A model generated the notes under the pieces. That model searched no databases, was not told where the DNA came from, and saw only the letters and a list, made by a program, of their open reading frames with translations. From an uncultured Rhodospirillales bacterium (GTDB lineage Bacteria; Pseudomonadota; Alphaproteobacteria; Acetobacterales; Acetobacteraceae), in assembly GCA_903928895.1 (NCBI GenBank), contig CAIYSR010000123.1, forward strand, positions 1 to 64,000: DNA of 64,000 nucleotides, in the 5' to 3' direction. Within the stretch, counting starts at the first letter, position 1. Every line of letters begins with the position of its first letter. Positions 53,596-62,348 of this stretch are shown here, one piece after another. A program made the position numbers and the translations under genes.

Positions 53596-53700
53596 GGCAT
53601 GCTCCTGCGCGATGGGCCGGATATGGGGCCGCGCCCCGGGTTTGTCGATGGACACAACCCGGTGCAGATTGCACGGCGATTGCCAGACCGGGAGTTTCAC

Positions 53701-54627
53701 ATGGCCAAAGTCATCATTTCCTGCGCCGTCACCGGCGCCATCCACACCCCTTCGATGTCACCGCATCTGCCGATCACGCCGGAGGAGATCGCGGTCTCCT
53801 CGATCGCGGCGGCGGAGGCGGGCGCCTCGATCATCCACCTGCACGCGCGCGATCCGCTGACGGGCCAGCCGACGCCGGACCCGGCGGTGTTCATGCAGTT
53901 CCTGCCGCGGATCAAGCAGAGCACGGACGCGGTGATCAACATCACCACCGGCGGCGGCCTCGGCATGACGGTGGAGGAGCGGCTGGCCGGGCCGATCCTG
54001 GCGAGCCCGGAGATGTGCAGCCTCAACATGGGCAGCATGAACTTCAACATCGCCCGCGCCGGCGACAAGATCACCGAATGGAAGCACGCCTGGGAGAAGC
54101 CCTATCTCGACATGACCGAGGACTACATCTTCCGCAACACCTTCAAGGATATCCGCCGAGTGGTGGAGATCATGGGCAAGGGCCACGGCACGCGCTTCGA
54201 ATTCGAGTGCTACGACGTCGGCCATCTCTACAACCTGGCCTACCTGCTGGACCAGAAGGTGGTGGAGGGGCCGCTGTTCATCCAGTCGATCTTCGGCATC
54301 CTCGGCGGCATCGGCGCGGACTATCAGAACCTGCAATTCATGCGCGACACCGCCAACCGGCTGTTCGGCGACCAGTACGTCTGGTCCGTGCTCGCCGCCG
54401 GGCGCCACCAGATGGCGTTCACCACCATGGCCGGCATCCTCGGCGGCAATGTGCGGGTGGGGCTGGAGGACAGCCTCTATATCTCCAAAGGCAAACTCGC
54501 CAGCTCCAACGCCGAACAGGTCGCCAAGATCAAGCGCATCCTGGAAGACCTCAGCTTCGAAATCGCCTCGCCGGCGGAGGCGCGGGCGATGCTGGCGCTC
54601 AAGGGGGGGGATCGAGTGGGATTCTAG
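53701..54627 (+). CDS. BKACE family (3-keto-5-aminohexanoate cleavage enzyme-like)
   Basis: A 308-residue Zn-dependent beta-keto acid cleavage enzyme. These condense a beta-keto acid with acetyl-CoA to give acetoacetate and a new CoA ester. Metal and active-site parts are IISCAVTGAIHTP, IHLHARDPLTGQPTPD, INITTGGGLGMT and FECYDVGHLYNL. LEDSLYISKGKLASSNAEQV is the usual C-terminal part. The specific keto acid is unknown. It may link to the CoA-transferase or thiolase genes nearby. Confidence 0.92.
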   Translation: MAKVIISCAVTGAIHTPSMSPHLPITPEEIAVSSIAAAEAGASIIHLHARDPLTGQPTPDPAVFMQFLPRIKQSTDAVINITTGGGLGMTVEERLAGPILASPEMCSLNMGSMNFNIARAGDKITEWKHAWEKPYLDMTEDYIFRNTFKDIRRVVEIMGKGHGTRFEFECYDVGHLYNLAYLLDQKVVEGPLFIQSIFGILGGIGADYQNLQFMRDTANRLFGDQYVWSVLAAGRHQMAFTTMAGILGGNVRVGLEDSLYISKGKLASSNAEQVAKIKRILEDLSFEIASPAEARAMLALKGGDRVGF

Positions 54628-54629
54628 AG

Positions 54630-54763
54630 TAGGCAAGTGGTTCTTTTTTGAAAAAAAGAACCAAAAAACTTTCGCCCGTTTGGCGACGCACTTTCCCGGG
54701 AGAAGGCGTCGCCAACGGATAGAAGTTTTTTTGCTTATTTTTTCCAAAAAAAGAAGCGCTTGC
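54630..54763. repeat. Paired type I element between convergent genes (bidirectional terminator-like)
   Basis: A reverse unit (54632-54671, stem GGTTCTTTTTT/AAAAAAGAACC) and a forward unit (54721-54763) flank a centre with CCCGTTTGGCGACGC and GCGTCGCCAACGG around TTCCCGGGAG. The inner stem is followed by ATAGAAGTTTTTTT. It ends exactly at the thiolase stop codon. Confidence 0.9.
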
Positions 54764-55918
54764 CTAAACCGTCGCCCCCGAGCCCAACAGCACCGTCACC
54801 TGGCTCGACAGCACGCCCCCATTGCCATGGGCCAGCGCCACGTCGCAGCCGGCGACCTGGCGGGCGCCGGCGTCGCCCTGGATCTGGCGGACCGCCTCGA
54901 TCAGCACGAGCAATCCATACATGCCGGGATGGCAATAGGACAATCCGCCGCCGCTGGTGTTGACCGGCAGGCTGCCGCCGGGGGCGATGCTGCCGCCGGC
55001 GACGAAGCGGCCGCCCTCGCCCTTGGGGCAGAAGCCGAGGTCTTCGAGGAACAGGATCGTGTTGATGGTGAAGGCGTCATAGACCTGCGCGGTGTCGACC
55101 TCGCGCGCCGACAGCCCGGCCATGGCGTAGGCAATGGCGCCGGAGCGGGCGGCGCCGGAGACGGTGAGGTCGGGCATGGTGGAGATGCTGGCGTGGGAGA
55201 GGCATTCGCCGACGCCGAGCACGAAGGCGGGCTTGCAGCGCAGGGTTTTGGCCCGGGCGGCGGAGGTGAGGATGATGGCGCCGCCGCCATCGGTGACGAG
55301 GCAGCAGTCGCGCACGGTGAGCGGATAGCTCACCATCCGGGCACCCAGCACCTGATCGAGCGTCAGCGGCTCCTTCTCCCAGGCCACCGGGTTCATCAGC
55401 GCCCATTGCCGCGCCGCGACGGCGACGGCGGCGAGGTGTTCGCGGGTGGTGCCGAACTGGTGCATGTGGCGCGAGGCGGCGAGCGCATAGGCGCTGGCGG
55501 GCAGGAACGGCTGGTACGGGGTCTCGTAGGGGTTGAACTCGCGCGGGCTGGCCGCCGCCCGGCTGACGCTGCGCTGGGTGGAGCCGTAGGCGATCAGCGC
55601 GACCTCGCACAGCCCGTGCTCGATGGCGAGCATGGCGTGCTGCACATGGGTCATGAAGGAGGAGCCACCGATGCCGGTGCCGTCCTGGTAGCGCGGCTGG
55701 AGGCCGAGATAGTCGCACAGCGAGAGCGTGGGCATGCGCAGCTGCGAGGCGTTGGTGAACACGCCGTCGATGTCGGACAGCGCCAGACCGCACGCGTCGA
55801 GCGCGCGGCGCGTGGCCTGCGCCATCAGGTCGACCGGAGTGGTGCCGGGGGCGACCTGGCCAAGCTCGGATTCGGCGGCGGCGACGATTGCGACGCTGCC
55901 CCTGCTGAGGCCGCTCAT
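54764..55918 (-). CDS. Thiolase-family protein (SCP-x/acetyl-CoA acetyltransferase-like)
   Basis: A 384-residue non-decarboxylating thiolase-like protein of the lipid-transfer type. Landmarks are SQLRMPTLSLCDYLGLQP, GTGIGGSSFMTHVQHAM, CLVTDGGGAIILTS, VYDAFTINTILFLEDLGFC and the C-terminal VALAHGNGGVLSSQ with the active His. The nucleophile Cys usual in true thiolases is not evident at GGSSF, as in several SCP-x-like paralogues, so thiolytic activity is uncertain. It overlaps its OB-fold partner by 4 bases; such pairs usually form one complex. Confidence 0.87.
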   Translation of the reverse strand: MSGLSRGSVAIVAAAESELGQVAPGTTPVDLMAQATRRALDACGLALSDIDGVFTNASQLRMPTLSLCDYLGLQPRYQDGTGIGGSSFMTHVQHAMLAIEHGLCEVALIAYGSTQRSVSRAAASPREFNPYETPYQPFLPASAYALAASRHMHQFGTTREHLAAVAVAARQWALMNPVAWEKEPLTLDQVLGARMVSYPLTVRDCCLVTDGGGAIILTSAARAKTLRCKPAFVLGVGECLSHASISTMPDLTVSGAARSGAIAYAMAGLSAREVDTAQVYDAFTINTILFLEDLGFCPKGEGGRFVAGGSIAPGGSLPVNTSGGGLSYCHPGMYGLLVLIEAVRQIQGDAGARQVAGCDVALAHGNGGVLSSQVTVLLGSGATV

Positions 55919-56289
55919 GCGCCCTGCTCCAGGTCGAACACCGGATACGGCGGCTCGCCCGGATGCATCCGCACCCGCACCCGCATGCCGATCCGGACCG
56001 CCATCGGGTCGATCCCCTCCACCCGGCTCATCATGCGGAACCCCTCGTCGAGATCGATCAGCGCGACATTGTGCGGCGGCTGGCCCTTGGTGTGGACCAC
56101 GGTGGTGGCATGCACGGTGCCGAGCCCCTTGGAAATCCGCCATTCCAGCGCCGCCCCGGTGCCGGGGGCGATGACGCGGGGGTAGAATACGGCGGCGCCG
56201 GTGCTGGTATCGACCTGATAGGCCAGCTCGCCCCTGGCGCAATGCGCGGCGTAGGTGGCGTTGGGCGAGGCGGTTCTGAGATCGTCCAT
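55915..56289 (-). CDS. OB-fold (DUF35 family) partner of the thiolase-like protein
   Basis: A 124-residue protein of the DUF35 OB-fold acyl-CoA-associated family (GAALEWRISKGLGTVHATTV, then PPHNVALIDLDEGFRMMSRV and MRVRVRMHPGEPPYPVFDL). The N-terminal zinc-ribbon cysteines normal for this family are reduced to a single Cys in HCARGEL. It is placed directly before the thiolase-like gene with an ATGA overlap, the usual pairing, and follows the enolase-superfamily gene without a gap. Confidence 0.87.
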   Translation of the reverse strand: MDDLRTASPNATYAAHCARGELAYQVDTSTGAAVFYPRVIAPGTGAALEWRISKGLGTVHATTVVHTKGQPPHNVALIDLDEGFRMMSRVEGIDPMAVRIGMRVRVRMHPGEPPYPVFDLEQGA

Positions 56290-57486
56290 TTATTGGGTTA
56301 CCCTGGTGGTGGCATCCGGCCGCCGCTCTATCCCGGGCAGGAGTTCGACGCCGATGCCGGGCTTGGAGAAGTCGACGCTGATCTGCCCGTTGCTGACCGG
56401 CGGCACAGCGGTGACGAGCTCGTGGTACCAGCCTGTGTAGAAGGCGCGCACGCTCTCCTGGATCAGGGCGTTGGGCGCGTGCAGCGACATGTGGCAGGAG
56501 GCCATGAACACCACCGGGCCGGTGCAGTCATGCGGCGCGATCGGGGTATGCCAGGCCTCGGCCATGCCGGCGATTTTGCGGGCCTCGGAGATGCCGCCGC
56601 ACCAGGCGAGATCGAGCATCACCACGCCGGCGGCGCCGGTTTGCAGATAGTCGCGGAAGGAATGGGTCATCGCCAGGGTCTCGGAGGCACAGACCCAGGC
56701 CTTGGAGTGGCGGCGGTATTCGAGCAGGTCGGCCGGGTTGTCGAGGCGGAACGGGTCCTCGTGCCAATAGGTGTCGAATTCGGCCAGTCGGGTGGCAAGT
56801 TTGCAGGCCATGGGAAAGGACCACAGCGAGTGGAACTCGACCATGATGTCCATCTTGTCGCCGACCGCGCGGCGGATTTTGCGGAACGGCTCCAGCGCGG
56901 CATTCAGCTCCGCGGCCGAGATGTCCCACCCCGCGCTGCGCTCGGCGGCGATGTCGAACGGCCAGATCTTCATCCCGGTGATGCCCTGCTCCAGCAGCGA
57001 ATGGGCGAGCTCGTCGGCGCGGTGGAGGAAACCGTCGAGGTCCTCGTACGGCCCGTCGGTGGCGCCGACATGCCAGTTGGCGACGAGCTGGTTGGTGGCG
57101 TCGCGGATGTATTTGTAGCCGGCGCAGGTGTTGTAGGTGCGGATCGAGTCGCGGGCGCGGCCGCCGAGGGCGTCGCACAGCGGCATGCCTGCGGTCTTGG
57201 CGAAGATGTCCCACAGCGCGATGTCGATGGCCGAGTTGCCGCGCGTCTCGACCCCGGCGGCGCGCCAGCCGAGATAGTTGCGCAGCTCCAGCAGCCGGGC
57301 CTCGATGTGCAGCGGGTTCTTGCCGATCAGCCGCGGCGCCGCGGTCTCATGGATATAGGCCTCCACCGCAGCCGCGCCCATGAAGGTCTCGCCGAGGCCG
57401 GTGACGCCTTCGTCGGTGTGGATGCGGACCCAGATCAGGTTGCCGAACTCGGCCAGCCGGATGGTTTCCACCGATGTGATTTTCAT
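56290..57486 (-). CDS. Mandelate racemase/muconate-lactonizing (enolase superfamily) enzyme
   Basis: A 398-residue enolase-superfamily sugar-acid dehydratase-like enzyme. N-terminal lid: MKITSVETIRLAEFGNLIWV. In the barrel a Lys in GMKIWPFD, metal-binding acids in IMVEFHSLW, WHEDPFR and CASETLA, and a His in TPIAPHDCTGP. Family members dehydrate or racemise acid sugars; the substrate is unknown. It is contiguous with the OB-fold gene and divergent from a second enolase-superfamily gene. Confidence 0.9.
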   Translation of the reverse strand: MKITSVETIRLAEFGNLIWVRIHTDEGVTGLGETFMGAAAVEAYIHETAAPRLIGKNPLHIEARLLELRNYLGWRAAGVETRGNSAIDIALWDIFAKTAGMPLCDALGGRARDSIRTYNTCAGYKYIRDATNQLVANWHVGATDGPYEDLDGFLHRADELAHSLLEQGITGMKIWPFDIAAERSAGWDISAAELNAALEPFRKIRRAVGDKMDIMVEFHSLWSFPMACKLATRLAEFDTYWHEDPFRLDNPADLLEYRRHSKAWVCASETLAMTHSFRDYLQTGAAGVVMLDLAWCGGISEARKIAGMAEAWHTPIAPHDCTGPVVFMASCHMSLHAPNALIQESVRAFYTGWYHELVTAVPPVSNGQISVDFSKPGIGVELLPGIERRPDATTRVTQ

Positions 57487-57566
57487 GTCCGCCGCCTCGC
57501 GTTCGCATTCCCGTTGGCGCTATTCTCCGCCCTGGGCGACGCCAAGACAACCCGTGGAGACCTGCT

Positions 57567-58706
57567 GTGAAAATCGACCGGATGCGCGTCTTCATGTCGC
57601 GCGATGCCAACCGCCCCCGCGTGCTGCTGGCGCTCGATAGCGATGACGGGCTGACCGGCTGGGCCGAGTGCTACAATCACGGGCCGGACAACGCGCTGGC
57701 GCCGCTGCTGGAATATTTGTTCGGCTTCATCCGCGGCCAGGACCCGCGGCGGATCGAATACCTGATCCTGCACCTGACCCAGCAATGCCGCTTCCCGCCC
57801 GGCGCCCTCGGCCTCGCCGCGATCTCCGCGATCGACCATTGCCTGTGGGACCTCTCGGCCAAGGCGCTGAACGTGCCGGTCTACCAACTCCTCGGCGGCC
57901 ATGTGCGCGACCGGGTGCGGGTCTATGCCGGGGTCTATACCGCGCCCGATCCGGCGGTGGCGCGCGACCAGCTCGACCGGCTCAACGCCGACTGGGGGCT
58001 CACCGCCTTCAAGCTCAGCCCCTTCCGCATCGACCTGCACGCCCACCGCTGGGGCGAGGTGGTGCGCACCAGCGCCGAGTATTTCCGCGTACTCCGCGAG
58101 ACCATGCGCGCCGACTACGAATTCGCCTTCGACGCCCATGCCCAGATCTTCGAGCCGATCCAGGCGATCCAGCTCGGCAACGCGCTGGCACCCTACGATC
58201 CGCTGTTCCTGGAGGAACCGATCCGGATGGAGAACGTCGAGGCCTGGGGGACGATGAAGGCGCAGATGCACTGCACCCTGGCCACCGGGGAGAGCCTTTA
58301 CAACCGCTTCGAGTTCCTCCGCCTGCTCAACGTGCGCGGCGCCGATATCATCCAGCCCGATATCTGCGTGGTCGGCGGGCTGCTGGAAATGCGCAAGATC
58401 GCCGCCATCGCCGAGGCCCACTACGTCACCGTCGCGCCGCACAACCCGATGGGGCCGCTGGCCACCGCGGTGAACCTGCATTTCGCCGCCGCCCAGCCCA
58501 ATTTCCGCATCCTCGAATACCGCCTGCCGCACCAGGCGCCCTACGTGAAAGACCCGTACCTGCCCAGGGACGGCTACCTCGATCTGCGGCCGGAGCGCGC
58601 GGGCTGGGGGGTGGAGGTGGACGAGGAGGCGATCAAGACGCCGGTGGTGACCCACTGGCAGCGCAAGATCGCGTTTCGGCCGGATGGGTCGACGGCTTAT
58701 ATTTGA
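57567..58706 (+). CDS. Mandelate racemase/muconate-lactonizing (enolase superfamily) enzyme, divergent partner
   Basis: A 379-residue enzyme. Lid: MKIDRMRVFMSRDANRPRVL. Barrel: ISAIDHCLWDLSAKAL, a Lys in AFKLSPF, metal acids in FAFDAH, FLEEPIR and TGESLYN, then DICVVGGLLEM and a His in VAPHNPMGP. It is clearly diverged from the neighbour at 56.3 kb, so the two probably act on different acids. GTG 57567 is preceded by GGAGA. Substrate unknown. Confidence 0.9.
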   Translation: MKIDRMRVFMSRDANRPRVLLALDSDDGLTGWAECYNHGPDNALAPLLEYLFGFIRGQDPRRIEYLILHLTQQCRFPPGALGLAAISAIDHCLWDLSAKALNVPVYQLLGGHVRDRVRVYAGVYTAPDPAVARDQLDRLNADWGLTAFKLSPFRIDLHAHRWGEVVRTSAEYFRVLRETMRADYEFAFDAHAQIFEPIQAIQLGNALAPYDPLFLEEPIRMENVEAWGTMKAQMHCTLATGESLYNRFEFLRLLNVRGADIIQPDICVVGGLLEMRKIAAIAEAHYVTVAPHNPMGPLATAVNLHFAAAQPNFRILEYRLPHQAPYVKDPYLPRDGYLDLRPERAGWGVEVDEEAIKTPVVTHWQRKIAFRPDGSTAYI

Positions 58707-58836
58707 AGACAAGCGCTTCTTTTTTGAAAAAAAGAAACAAAAAACTTTTGTCCGTTGGCTCAGTGCTCTCCCGGGGGAGGACGAAGCCAAACGGATGAAA
58801 GTTTTTACTTCTTTTTTCAAAAAGAAGCGCTTGCTT
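58707..58836. repeat. Paired type I element between convergent genes (bidirectional terminator-like)
   Basis: A reverse unit (58707-58750) and a forward unit (58796-58836) flank CCGTTGGCT..CTCTCCCGGGGGAG..AGCCAAACGG. It begins one base after the enolase-superfamily stop and ends near the ThDP enzyme stop at 58842. Confidence 0.9.
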
Positions 58837-58841
58837 TCTGC

Positions 58842-60464
58842 CTACGCCTTCGGCGGCGCAAAGAACTCGAACGGGATGGGTTCCTTGGTGATATCCGTCA
58901 TCACTTCGATCAAGCAGGGCGCATTGGCCGCCATGGCTTCGACCAGGGCGGCTTTGAGGCCGGCGGCGTCGGTGACGCGCCAGGACGGGACGTTGAAGGC
59001 GCGGGCGTAGGTCTGGAAGTCGGGGTTGACCAGGGCGCTGCCGGAGTCGCGGCCGTCAAACAGGCGGTGCTGGTCGCGGTAGACGTTGCCGTAGGCCGCG
59101 TTGTTGAACATCACGATGATGAGGTTGATGCCGAACTGCACCGCGGTGGCGAGTTCGACGCCGCCGAAGAGGAAGCCGCCGTCGCCGGTGATGGCAACCA
59201 CGGGTCGGTCGGGGTGGGCGACCTTGACGCCGAGCGCCATCGGCACGCCGGCGCCCAGCGTGCCGGAGAAGCCGGAGGTGACCAGGCTGCGCGGGGTGTA
59301 GATCGGCATGCCGATCCAGGTGGCGTAGCCGACCTGGGTGACCTCGTCGCAGATGATGCCGTTTTCCGGCAGCACGTCGCGGATGGCGTCGACGAAGCCC
59401 ATCTGCGGCTGCACCTTGGCGCGGATATCGGCGTGGGCGCGGGCCTTGGCGGCGGCGATGGCGGCGGCGCGGGCAGGGTCATGGCGGGCTGTGACGAGCG
59501 GGGTGAGGGCAGCGACCGCCTGGGCGCTGTCGGCAACGATGCCGAGATCGACCTTGAGGCGGCGCTGCTCGGCGGGGTCGATGTCGATGCGCGCGAGTTT
59601 GACGCCGGGGCCGGTTGCGCCCCAACGCCCGGTGGCGGTGTCCATGCGGGTGCCGATGCCGATCAGCAGGTCGGTCGTGGCCCAGAGATACCCGGCCTCG
59701 GTGACGGTGAGGCTGAGATTGTGGCGAGCATCGACGATGCCGCGCCCGGTGCGGAAGGAGGCCACGGGGCAGCCGATTTTCTCGGCGAGGGCCAGGATTT
59801 CAGCCGCGGCATGGATGGCGCCGGAGCCGACCCAGATCATCGGCGCCTTCGCGGCCTCGATCATCTTGGCGAGTTCCTTGATCTTCTCGCTGTCGGGCTG
59901 CGGCACCGGTGCCAGCGGCAGCGGGTCCTGCGGCGTGACGTCAGCGACGGCGGGGAACTGGTCCCACGGCATTTCGAGCGCGACCGGGCCGGGGCGGCCG
60001 GAGAGCATGTGGTGGAAGGCCATGGCAACCTTGTACGGCGCCTCGGTCGGATGCTCGATGCGGTCGGCGTGCTTGAGCATGGTTTTGAGGGTGGCGAGCT
60101 GGTCCGGCATTTCGTGCAGGCTGCCGCGCAGTCGGCCGAGTTGGGCCGAGGGCACCTGGCCGGTGAGGCACAGCACCGGGGCGTTGAGACCCCAGCCGGT
60201 GACCAGAGCGGCGCCGGTGTTCATCACCCCGGGGCCGGGCACCACGGCATAGGCGGAAGGCTGGCCGGTGGAGCAGGCATAACCGACCGCCATGTAGGCG
60301 GTGGTCTGCTCATGGCGGGTGTGGATCAGGCGCATCCGGTTGGAATTGCGGGCAAAGGCGTCGAACAGCCCGTAGACCTGAACGCCGGGCAGGCCGAACA
60401 CGGTATCGACCCCGTGCCGCAGCAGCCCATCGACAATCGCCTCGCCACCCGTCATCCGCGCCAT
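58842..60464 (-). CDS. Thiamine-diphosphate-dependent enzyme (acetolactate-synthase-like)
   Basis: A 540-residue ThDP enzyme of the acetolactate synthase/benzoylformate decarboxylase/oxalyl-CoA decarboxylase group. The activating Glu is in HTRHEQTTAYMAVGYA. ThDP-Mg binding is ITGDGGFLFGGVELATAV, then MFNNAAYGNVYRDQH. Three domains of normal size are seen. It lacks the features needed to call it the biosynthetic IlvB, and no small subunit adjoins. The reaction is a carboligation or decarboxylation of an unknown 2-oxo acid. Confidence 0.9.
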   Translation of the reverse strand: MARMTGGEAIVDGLLRHGVDTVFGLPGVQVYGLFDAFARNSNRMRLIHTRHEQTTAYMAVGYACSTGQPSAYAVVPGPGVMNTGAALVTGWGLNAPVLCLTGQVPSAQLGRLRGSLHEMPDQLATLKTMLKHADRIEHPTEAPYKVAMAFHHMLSGRPGPVALEMPWDQFPAVADVTPQDPLPLAPVPQPDSEKIKELAKMIEAAKAPMIWVGSGAIHAAAEILALAEKIGCPVASFRTGRGIVDARHNLSLTVTEAGYLWATTDLLIGIGTRMDTATGRWGATGPGVKLARIDIDPAEQRRLKVDLGIVADSAQAVAALTPLVTARHDPARAAAIAAAKARAHADIRAKVQPQMGFVDAIRDVLPENGIICDEVTQVGYATWIGMPIYTPRSLVTSGFSGTLGAGVPMALGVKVAHPDRPVVAITGDGGFLFGGVELATAVQFGINLIIVMFNNAAYGNVYRDQHRLFDGRDSGSALVNPDFQTYARAFNVPSWRVTDAAGLKAALVEAMAANAPCLIEVMTDITKEPIPFEFFAPPKA

Positions 60465-60529
60465 GATCGTGCCTCCCGTGTTTGGTCCAGCGTGGCACGG
60501 CGGCGGGGCGGGGGGAAGCGGGTGGCAAT

Positions 60530-60563
60530 GTCACGAACATGTCTGTGTGATCGCGTTCGTGAC
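60530..60563. promoter_or_regulatory. Perfect inverted repeat between divergent genes
   Basis: GTCACGAAC (60530-60538) and GTTCGTGAC (60555-60563) are perfect 9-base arms 16 bases apart, in the 189-base gap between the ThDP enzyme gene and the unknown locus. It looks like an operator; half-site centres are 25 bases apart. The binding protein is unknown. Confidence 0.5.
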
Positions 60564-60653
60564 GCCTTGCGAAACGTGGCCTGCCATGGTTAGCGTCCGC
60601 GTCGACGACATGGTCGCGGCCATGACACTCTAACTTGTTCCGGGAACGGCGAT

Positions 60654-62348
60654 ATGGCCAAGGCACCAGCCTCCGATGCGATCATGACTCCGGAGAAGAT
60701 GAAGCCGCTGCTGGCGCTGTCCAAGCGCGAGCCGGTGCAGGCCGCGATCGGGCTGACCGCCGAGGGCGATGCCCTGATATTGCTCGACAAAAAGGCCAAA
60801 CCCAAGAAGGTGATGGCCATGCTGCGGGCGGACGCGGGCAAGGCGAAGATGCAGATCAATGCCGCCAGCCTGCGCTTCGGCCGAGCCGAGGTCGATTCTG
60901 ATTACGATTCAGGAATGGTGCGCTTCTTTATCAACAAAGAAGCGCCGGGCAACATGCGGATCAAGCTGGTGGAGGTGGTCAAGCGGATCCCGTACCAGAA
61001 GGTCGAGCTCAACGTCGATCCCTCGCTGGAGTTGGAGGGCGAGGAGGACGGCGCCGAGGGCGTGCCGCAGCCGGTCGAGCCTGAGGCCCCGGCGTCCGAG
61101 GCGCCCGCCGCTGCCCCGCCCCCTGCCCCGCCGCCACCGCCGTCATTCGATGCCACCGCACTGACCGCGGCGCTGGCCGCGCTGATCGGGCGCATCGCCA
61201 AAGCCACCGGCACCGACGAGGCGCGCAAGGCGTTGCTGATGCGGCTTGCCGGGGTCGCCAATGCGGCCATCAAGGGGCAGGACGCGGCGGCGGCGGGCCA
61301 CGCGATCGCGGAGCTGCGGACCGCGCTCGACGCTCCCGTCGCGCCGCCGCCGGCGCCACCGGGGCCGGACCTGGAGGCGCTCAAGCATGAACTGGCCGGG
61401 CTGATCGGCCGCATCCCTGCCGCCGCCGGCACCGATCCGGCGCGCCGGACGACGCTGGCCGGGTTGGCCGGCGAGGCCAATGCCCGGCTCAAGGCCGAGG
61501 ACGGCATCGGCGCCACGGTGGCGATAGGGCGGCTGCGCGCGGCGGTCGAGGCACCCGCGGCGGCGCCCGTTGCCCCGGCCGCCGCTACCGCGCCTCCCGC
61601 GACACCGGCCGCGCCCGAGCCGGCCGCGCATACCGCGGTGGCCGACCTCACCGATCGGCTGGTGCATCTGCGCGATGCCGCGACGCAGCTCAAGCTCGGG
61701 CCCGACTTCATGCACGGGCTGGCCGCCGCGGTGCAGGCGGTGCGCGCCGGCGCGGCCGGGGCGGCAGAGATGGTCGATGCGCTGGAGCGCGAACTGGCGG
61801 AGCAGGCCGGCAACCAGCGGCGCGACGCCGCCGCCGCGACCATCCGCGCGGCCGCCGAAGGCAAGCGCGGCGGCGTGGTCGCCTTCGCCAAGCTGCGCCT
61901 GTCCGTGAGCGCGGCGGTGTCGGCCTATCGCTCCGCACGGGCCAATCTCGCGGCCGCCTGGCAGGCGCTGCTGCTGACCGAGGACTTCCGCGACGATCCG
62001 CGCAGCAGCGATGGCGAGACCGAGCAGCTCGTCGCCGGCGTGGGCGCGCATGTGCCCGACATCACGCCGATGGCCGATGCGGTCAACGACGCACTCGACG
62101 CGATGAGCGAAAGCACCGATCCGGCCGCGCGGCGCGGCCACGCCGATGCCGCGCGCCAGGCGATCGCGGCCTATCGCCAGAGCTTGGCGGGCGAGGAGAT
62201 GCTGGGCTTCATGGAAACCACCGCGGCCGGCAGCTTCGCCATCCAATCCCTGCTCGACACCGCGCTGAAGAACCTGGAGGCCGCGATCGGCGGCGCCGGG
62301 ACTGAAGGCGCCACCCCAGAGCCCGTGAGCCCCGGAGTTTCATCATGA
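60654..62348 (+). CDS. Large uncharacterised protein with internal duplication
   Basis: A 564-residue protein I cannot assign. Residues 1-127 form a mixed domain (VQAAIGLTAEGDALILLDKK, then FFINKEAPGNMRIKLVEVVK). A Pro/Ala linker (about 135-164) follows. Residues 168-226 and 239-299 are an internal duplication (ALIGRI..ATGTDEARK and GLIGRI..AAGTDPARR), separated by a second Pro/Ala linker. The rest (325-545) is Ala-rich helix, ending before a short Pro-rich tail. No signal peptide or membrane segment. The start codon ATG 60654 follows GGGAACGGCGAT. It overlaps the next gene by 4 bases. Confidence 0.75.
   Translation: MAKAPASDAIMTPEKMKPLLALSKREPVQAAIGLTAEGDALILLDKKAKPKKVMAMLRADAGKAKMQINAASLRFGRAEVDSDYDSGMVRFFINKEAPGNMRIKLVEVVKRIPYQKVELNVDPSLELEGEEDGAEGVPQPVEPEAPASEAPAAAPPPAPPPPPSFDATALTAALAALIGRIAKATGTDEARKALLMRLAGVANAAIKGQDAAAAGHAIAELRTALDAPVAPPPAPPGPDLEALKHELAGLIGRIPAAAGTDPARRTTLAGLAGEANARLKAEDGIGATVAIGRLRAAVEAPAAAPVAPAAATAPPATPAAPEPAAHTAVADLTDRLVHLRDAATQLKLGPDFMHGLAAAVQAVRAGAAGAAEMVDALERELAEQAGNQRRDAAAATIRAAAEGKRGGVVAFAKLRLSVSAAVSAYRSARANLAAAWQALLLTEDFRDDPRSSDGETEQLVAGVGAHVPDITPMADAVNDALDAMSESTDPAARRGHADAARQAIAAYRQSLAGEEMLGFMETTAAGSFAIQSLLDTALKNLEAAIGGAGTEGATPEPVSPGVSS

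Noticed and set aside
58842-60464. Biosynthetic acetolactate synthase IlvB
   Set aside because: No regulatory subunit gene or branched-chain genes adjoin and the sequence could equally be another ThDP decarboxylase, so only the family is given.
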